This document shows, piece after piece, positions 5,641-9,012 of a stretch of DNA of 9,012 nt (within the stretch, counting starts at the first letter, position 1; each line of letters begins with the position of its first letter). The DNA is taken from positions 1 through 9,012 of the forward strand of contig JACRGZ010000027.1 in assembly GCA_016234155.1 (NCBI GenBank). The letters are read 5' to 3'. Below the pieces are notes generated by a model. The model ran no database searches. It worked only from the letters and a program-made list of their open reading frames with translations, and was not told the DNA's origin. Origin of the DNA: Nitrospirota bacterium (lineage in GTDB: Bacteria; Nitrospirota; 9FT-COMBO-42-15; HDB-SIOI813). The position numbers and the translations under genes were made by a program.

Positions 5641-5686
5641 CCTAAACACCTGAGTAGTTACTATAATTGTATAGAGAGGAATATAG

Positions 5687-7945
5687 TTGGCTTTTGAAAA
5701 AAGTAAGATATTAGAGGCGGCCCAACAATACACGGCCAGGGGACAGATTCATAAAGCGATAGAAGAGTGGAAAAAGCTCCTTACAGATACCCCTAATGAT
5801 GCTAATATATACAATACTATTGGAGACCTCTGTCTTAAATACCAGGCTACTGATGGAGGCAGAGATGAGGCTATCTCAAATTATGTCAAGGCAGCCGAGA
5901 TATTTGAGTCATCTGGTTTTGCCCTGAAGGGAATAGCAGTTTACAAGAAGATCCTTAAGATAGACCCTGCCCGCAAGGACATATACATACGTCTTGGAGA
6001 CCTTAACTGTGAACGTGGACTCATAGGGAATGCCCGTGAAGACTACCTGTATGCAGCCAAGCTATACTCTAAGGAAGGCCTTGTAAGAGAAGCGCTTGAC
6101 GTATACCGAAAGATTGCCGATCTTGACCCGTCTAATCTATCTGTCCGTACAAAGATTGCGGAGATTTTCCTTAAAGAAGGGATGAATAAGGAAGCTCTTG
6201 AAGAGTACGGTAAAGTTGCTGTCGCACATATAAAGGCGGGCAGAAGGGATGAGGCAGAGAATTTATATCGCCACATACTCGGAGTAGAACCAAACAATAT
6301 AGATGCTATTATAGAGATTGGCAAGTTCCGGTTAGAACACGGATATCTCGAAGAGGCTGTCGGATATGGGAAAAAGGCGCTGGAACTCTCACCGGAATCA
6401 GGCGAAGCCTTTTCCTTGCTTATAGAGTCCTATAACAGGGCAAAGATGTACGATGGGGCTGAAGAACTTGTGTTGCACATGATTGACGCGCATCCTGCAC
6501 AACTCTCATACAGGGAAATGCTTGCCTCCATATTATTGAATAAAGGTGATACTCAGCGTGCAGCCGGCGAATATCTTACGATAAGCAGGGAATACCTTCA
6601 TCAGCATGATTACGATAAGGCTTTTATGTATGCAGAAAGGACAGCAAATATCTCTCCGGATCTGATTGCAGCCCATGAAATATTATTTGATATCTATTCA
6701 GATAGCGGTAAGAAGGAAGGCACTGTAGATAAAGGGTTATTTCTCGCAAAATATTACTATGACAGCGGAGATACAGATAAGGCAAAGGGGTATTACCAGA
6801 AGATCCTGAAAGAAGACCCTTATAGTATTGAAGCAAAAGAAGGGTTGGAGAGGATAGACCATGTAAAGATCCCGGAGATAGAGGCGCCTGTGAAAGCGGT
6901 GGAGCCGGTGGATATAACAAGCCTGCTCACAACAGCGGACGTTTATCTGAAATACGGCCTGATGGAAAAGGCTGTCGCCGAACTTCAGGCCGGCATAAAA
7001 ATAGATCCTTATAATGAAGATGTGCATACGAGATTGAAGGATATTTACAAAACAACTGGAAAGAAAGAAATGGCCTTTGAGGAGTGCTTGGCGCTTCTCA
7101 GGATTTATGAACCGTCCGGTGACCGCCGGAAGATAGAGGCGTTGATACAGGAGGCAGTGGATATAAATCCTCATGACAGGAGGATAAAAGAATACAGTGA
7201 TAGACTACTGTTACCGGAAGGTGACGATTTAAGCGAGATGCTGGACGAGGCGCGATTTTATGCCCAGCAGGGTATGGTTGATGAGGCCATCAATGTATAT
7301 GAGAAGGTTATAACTATAGAACCATGCAATGAAGAGGCGCTGAGTCAGCTTGCGGCATTTAAGGGCAGGATGCCTGTTGTTGCGATACCGGAGGTTGAGG
7401 TCATTAAGCCGGTTGCAGAGCCGCCAACCTCTTTCTTTGATTTGGGTGAGGTCCTGAAAGAGGGCGCTATAGAAGAGCCTCGCAGAGAAGCTCCCCCTAT
7501 GGAAAAGCCTTTAGTGAAAAGTTTTGAAGAGCTATTCGAGGAGTTCCAGGAGGGTATTAAGTCACAGTTAAGTTCTGAGGACCATGAGACACATTATAAT
7601 CTTGGCATAGCATACAAGGAAATGGGCTTATATCAGGAGGCTATCGAAGAGTTTAAGCTGTGTATTCCGGAGACCGCCAGATTTATTGATGCATCTTATA
7701 TGATGGCGTTGTGCCATAAAGAAATTGGTGAATCTTTGCAGGCCGTAGATGTATTGGAGAAGGCCATTGCCACACCTCAGTATAATGATCACCGTCATCT
7801 TGTTGTAAAATATGAATTAGGGGTGATATTAGAAATGGCAGGGAGGAAGGAAGAAGCGCTTATAGTGTTCAGTCAGGTCCATGATACAGACGCCACCTAC
7901 CGTGATGTTGCAGAAAAGGTTATGAGTCTGCAAAAAGGCGTGTAG
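5687..7945 (+). CDS. Large cytoplasmic TPR-repeat protein
   Basis: A 752-aa protein made almost wholly of tetratricopeptide repeats, helix pairs that form protein-binding scaffolds. A first array covers about residues 5-390, with typical units at 131-164 (EGLVREALDVYRKIADLDPS), 184-205 and 353-380. A proline-rich joint (391-410) leads to a second array (411-550), a second proline-rich joint follows (562-610), and the C-terminal block (611-752) holds about three more repeats, with THYNLGIAYKEMGLYQEAIEEF near 635-656. No signal peptide or membrane segment is seen, so it should be cytoplasmic, and no catalytic domain is recognisable. The start is TTG at 5687, preceded by a GAGAGGA site 6 nt upstream. 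Its stop is 5 nt before the tRNA nucleotidyltransferase gene. Binding partner and function are unknown. Confidence 0.9.
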   Translation: MAFEKSKILEAAQQYTARGQIHKAIEEWKKLLTDTPNDANIYNTIGDLCLKYQATDGGRDEAISNYVKAAEIFESSGFALKGIAVYKKILKIDPARKDIYIRLGDLNCERGLIGNAREDYLYAAKLYSKEGLVREALDVYRKIADLDPSNLSVRTKIAEIFLKEGMNKEALEEYGKVAVAHIKAGRRDEAENLYRHILGVEPNNIDAIIEIGKFRLEHGYLEEAVGYGKKALELSPESGEAFSLLIESYNRAKMYDGAEELVLHMIDAHPAQLSYREMLASILLNKGDTQRAAGEYLTISREYLHQHDYDKAFMYAERTANISPDLIAAHEILFDIYSDSGKKEGTVDKGLFLAKYYYDSGDTDKAKGYYQKILKEDPYSIEAKEGLERIDHVKIPEIEAPVKAVEPVDITSLLTTADVYLKYGLMEKAVAELQAGIKIDPYNEDVHTRLKDIYKTTGKKEMAFEECLALLRIYEPSGDRRKIEALIQEAVDINPHDRRIKEYSDRLLLPEGDDLSEMLDEARFYAQQGMVDEAINVYEKVITIEPCNEEALSQLAAFKGRMPVVAIPEVEVIKPVAEPPTSFFDLGEVLKEGAIEEPRREAPPMEKPLVKSFEELFEEFQEGIKSQLSSEDHETHYNLGIAYKEMGLYQEAIEEFKLCIPETARFIDASYMMALCHKEIGESLQAVDVLEKAIATPQYNDHRHLVVKYELGVILEMAGRKEEALIVFSQVHDTDATYRDVAEKVMSLQKGV

Positions 7946-7950
7946 CCCTG

Positions 7951-9012
7951 ATGAAACCCTTGAAATTAGATTTTATCTCTACTCTGAGGAACCTGCGCCA
8001 TATCGGTGATGCGTATATAGTAGGCGGGACAGTACGTGACATACTTATCGGTAAGGATCCTGATGACATAGACATTGCCGTACCAGGCCGGTCGGAGATA
8101 TATGCCAGAACCCTTTCTGAAAAGATAGAAGGAACCCTTTTTATACTGGATAAAAAAAGGGGTATCTTCCGCCTGCTCACAAAGAGCAAGTCCCCCCCTT
8201 TTAAACAGTTTAAACCGCTTGAACGGCTTAAACCGCTCTATTATGATATATCCCCCATCAGGGGAGACGATATTTACACCGACCTCTCACACAGAGATTT
8301 TACCATTGATGCGATGGCTATCCCCCTCTCTGACACCTCACAATTGATTGACCCGTATAACGGTAAGGCCGATATAGAGAGAAAATGTATAAGGGCCGTT
8401 TCAGGCAATTCATTTGCGGCTGACCCCCTGCGCCTGCTCCGGGCCTTCCGTCTTGCCAGTACGCTTGGATTTGAAATCGATAGCGATACCATCAAAGGTA
8501 TACGGGAGATGTCATCATCATTAAGACTCTCAGCTAAAGAGCGTATAAGGGACGAGTTTTTCCGCCTCCTTTCTTCCCCGCAATCTATTCACTATCTTAA
8601 CAGAATGGATAATGCAGGATTACTGAAGGAAGTTTTGACCGGCATGGATGATATAAAAATCAGGGATGGGCTGATCGTCCTTGAACGGCTGGAGCATTAT
8701 TACAGTATAATAAGCGACCTGTTTTTTCCACATGATAAAGAAATCAGGGAGTATCTGAGTGCCGAGATAGAAGGTGGAATAACAAATGCCGCATTCTGGA
8801 AATGGCTGACATTCTATGTCAGTTGTGATGCCCCGGCAGAGGTTATAATAAACTCCTTAACGAGTCTGAGATTAGGGAAGAGGGCCGGAAAGATTGCACT
8901 ATCGGCAAATGAGAATAAGGAGGCCGCTATTATTAAAGATGGGATTGCCAATAAAATATCTGCATATCATTTTTTTAAATCAGCAGGAGACGATGGTATA
9001 GGGGTCATCCTC
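7951..9012 (+). CDS. tRNA nucleotidyltransferase/poly(A) polymerase (partial)
   Basis: The first 354 residues of a class II CCA-type nucleotidyltransferase, open at the window end. The family adds CCA (or part of it) to tRNA 3' ends, or A to RNA. The head domain has all main motifs: VGGTVRDILIG (24-34) with catalytic Asp39 and Asp41 (DDIDIAV), HRDFTIDAMA (114-123), ADPLRLLRAFR (157-167) with the Asp158/Arg161 base-recognition pair, and AKERIRDEFFRLL (195-207). Asp120 stands where most relatives have Asn (FTINAMA). About 15 extra residues (around 79-95, FKQFKPLERLKPL) interrupt the strand region before YYDISPIRGDD. The ATG at 7951 follows the TPR gene stop by 5 nt and has only a weak AAAAAGG upstream, so it is probably translated by coupling. 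CCA-, CC- or A-adding specificity cannot be told from this fragment. Confidence 0.92.
   Translation, partial: MKPLKLDFISTLRNLRHIGDAYIVGGTVRDILIGKDPDDIDIAVPGRSEIYARTLSEKIEGTLFILDKKRGIFRLLTKSKSPPFKQFKPLERLKPLYYDISPIRGDDIYTDLSHRDFTIDAMAIPLSDTSQLIDPYNGKADIERKCIRAVSGNSFAADPLRLLRAFRLASTLGFEIDSDTIKGIREMSSSLRLSAKERIRDEFFRLLSSPQSIHYLNRMDNAGLLKEVLTGMDDIKIRDGLIVLERLEHYYSIISDLFFPHDKEIREYLSAEIEGGITNAAFWKWLTFYVSCDAPAEVIINSLTSLRLGKRAGKIALSANENKEAAIIKDGIANKISAYHFFKSAGDDGIGVIL
8208..8233. repeat. Palindrome inside the CCA-enzyme gene
   Basis: GTTTAAACCG (8208-8217) and CGGCTTAAAC (8224-8233) are inverted copies with one mismatch around a 6-nt centre (CTTGAA). TTAAACCGCT also appears twice as a direct repeat (8210-8219 and 8228-8237), and TTTAAAC begins just before at 8200. 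It is in frame and encodes the repetitive FKPLERLKPL segment, which relatives lack at this position as far as I can judge from memory of the family. Confidence 0.7.

Noticed and set aside
5529..5645. 38-aa reading frame starting MMALQVEYAW after groEL
   Set aside because: It runs straight through a perfect intrinsic terminator and the next promoter, and its ribosome site is poor; chance frame.
5662..5667. TATAAT just upstream of the TPR gene as its main promoter
   Set aside because: No matching -35 at proper spacing, and the leader would be only about 13 nt; the TTGACA-17-TATTGT site is better.
6737..7174. 145-aa reading frame on the - strand inside the TPR gene
   Set aside because: Its composition is what a complementary frame of the TPR gene would give; no ribosome site or recognisable domain.
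7920..8495. Two - strand reading frames (89 and 73 aa) opposite the CCA-enzyme gene
   Set aside because: The + strand frame from 7951 carries all catalytic motifs of the nucleotidyltransferase family, so these are shadows.
1..9012. CRISPR array, tRNA or rRNA gene
   Set aside because: No regularly spaced repeat of 20-40 nt and no cloverleaf or rRNA motif was seen on either strand.

Overview
The window is a bacterial chromosomal segment with every gene on the + strand. It holds the end of the large ribosomal-protein/RNA-polymerase cluster, a groES-groEL operon, and a two-gene unit made of a large tetratricopeptide-repeat (TPR) protein and a tRNA nucleotidyltransferase cut by the window end. 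Codon use is fairly AT-rich, Shine-Dalgarno sites are strong, and three genes (rpsM, rpsD and the TPR gene) start with TTG. The order rpmJ-rpsM-rpsK-rpsD-rpoA-rplQ is the standard bacterial alpha operon. Protein wording (alpha subunit, GroEL tail, TPR protein style) suggests a Gram-negative lineage of the Nitrospirota/Deltaproteobacteria type, but that placement is an inference and is not certain.

Layout: 1-108 is the 3' end of a group II intron (domain V, domain VI with a bulged branch-point A, and a 3' splice site after 108). 109-252 is intergenic and contains a 73-nt near-perfect palindrome (165-237). rpmJ (253-366, 37 aa) is easy to miss because of its size. rpsM, rpsK and rpsD follow closely; a 99-nt gap with a small hairpin precedes rpoA; rplQ overlaps the end of rpoA by 4 nt. 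A 91-nt gap carries a sigma-70-like promoter for groES-groEL, with no CIRCE operator. The 272-nt gap after groEL (5415-5686) is dense: four 8-nt tandem units, an inverted repeat, a second copy of a 17-nt sequence also found in the groES leader, a strong intrinsic terminator, a TTGACA-17-TATTGT promoter and a 13-nt palindrome. The TPR gene (752 aa) and the CCA-enzyme gene (from 7951, open at the window end) lie 5 nt apart and are probably co-transcribed.

Working together: the first six genes make ribosomal parts and the RNA polymerase alpha subunit, GroES/GroEL fold proteins, and the CCA-type enzyme builds or repairs tRNA 3' ends. The TPR protein looks like a soluble scaffold of unknown partner.

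No clearly new gene system is visible. What stands out is repeat and mobile DNA placed in a region that is normally compact and essential: a group II intron end and a large palindrome just before rpmJ, a smaller hairpin before rpoA, a repeated 17-mer on either side of groESL, and a palindrome-bearing in-frame insertion inside the CCA-enzyme gene.
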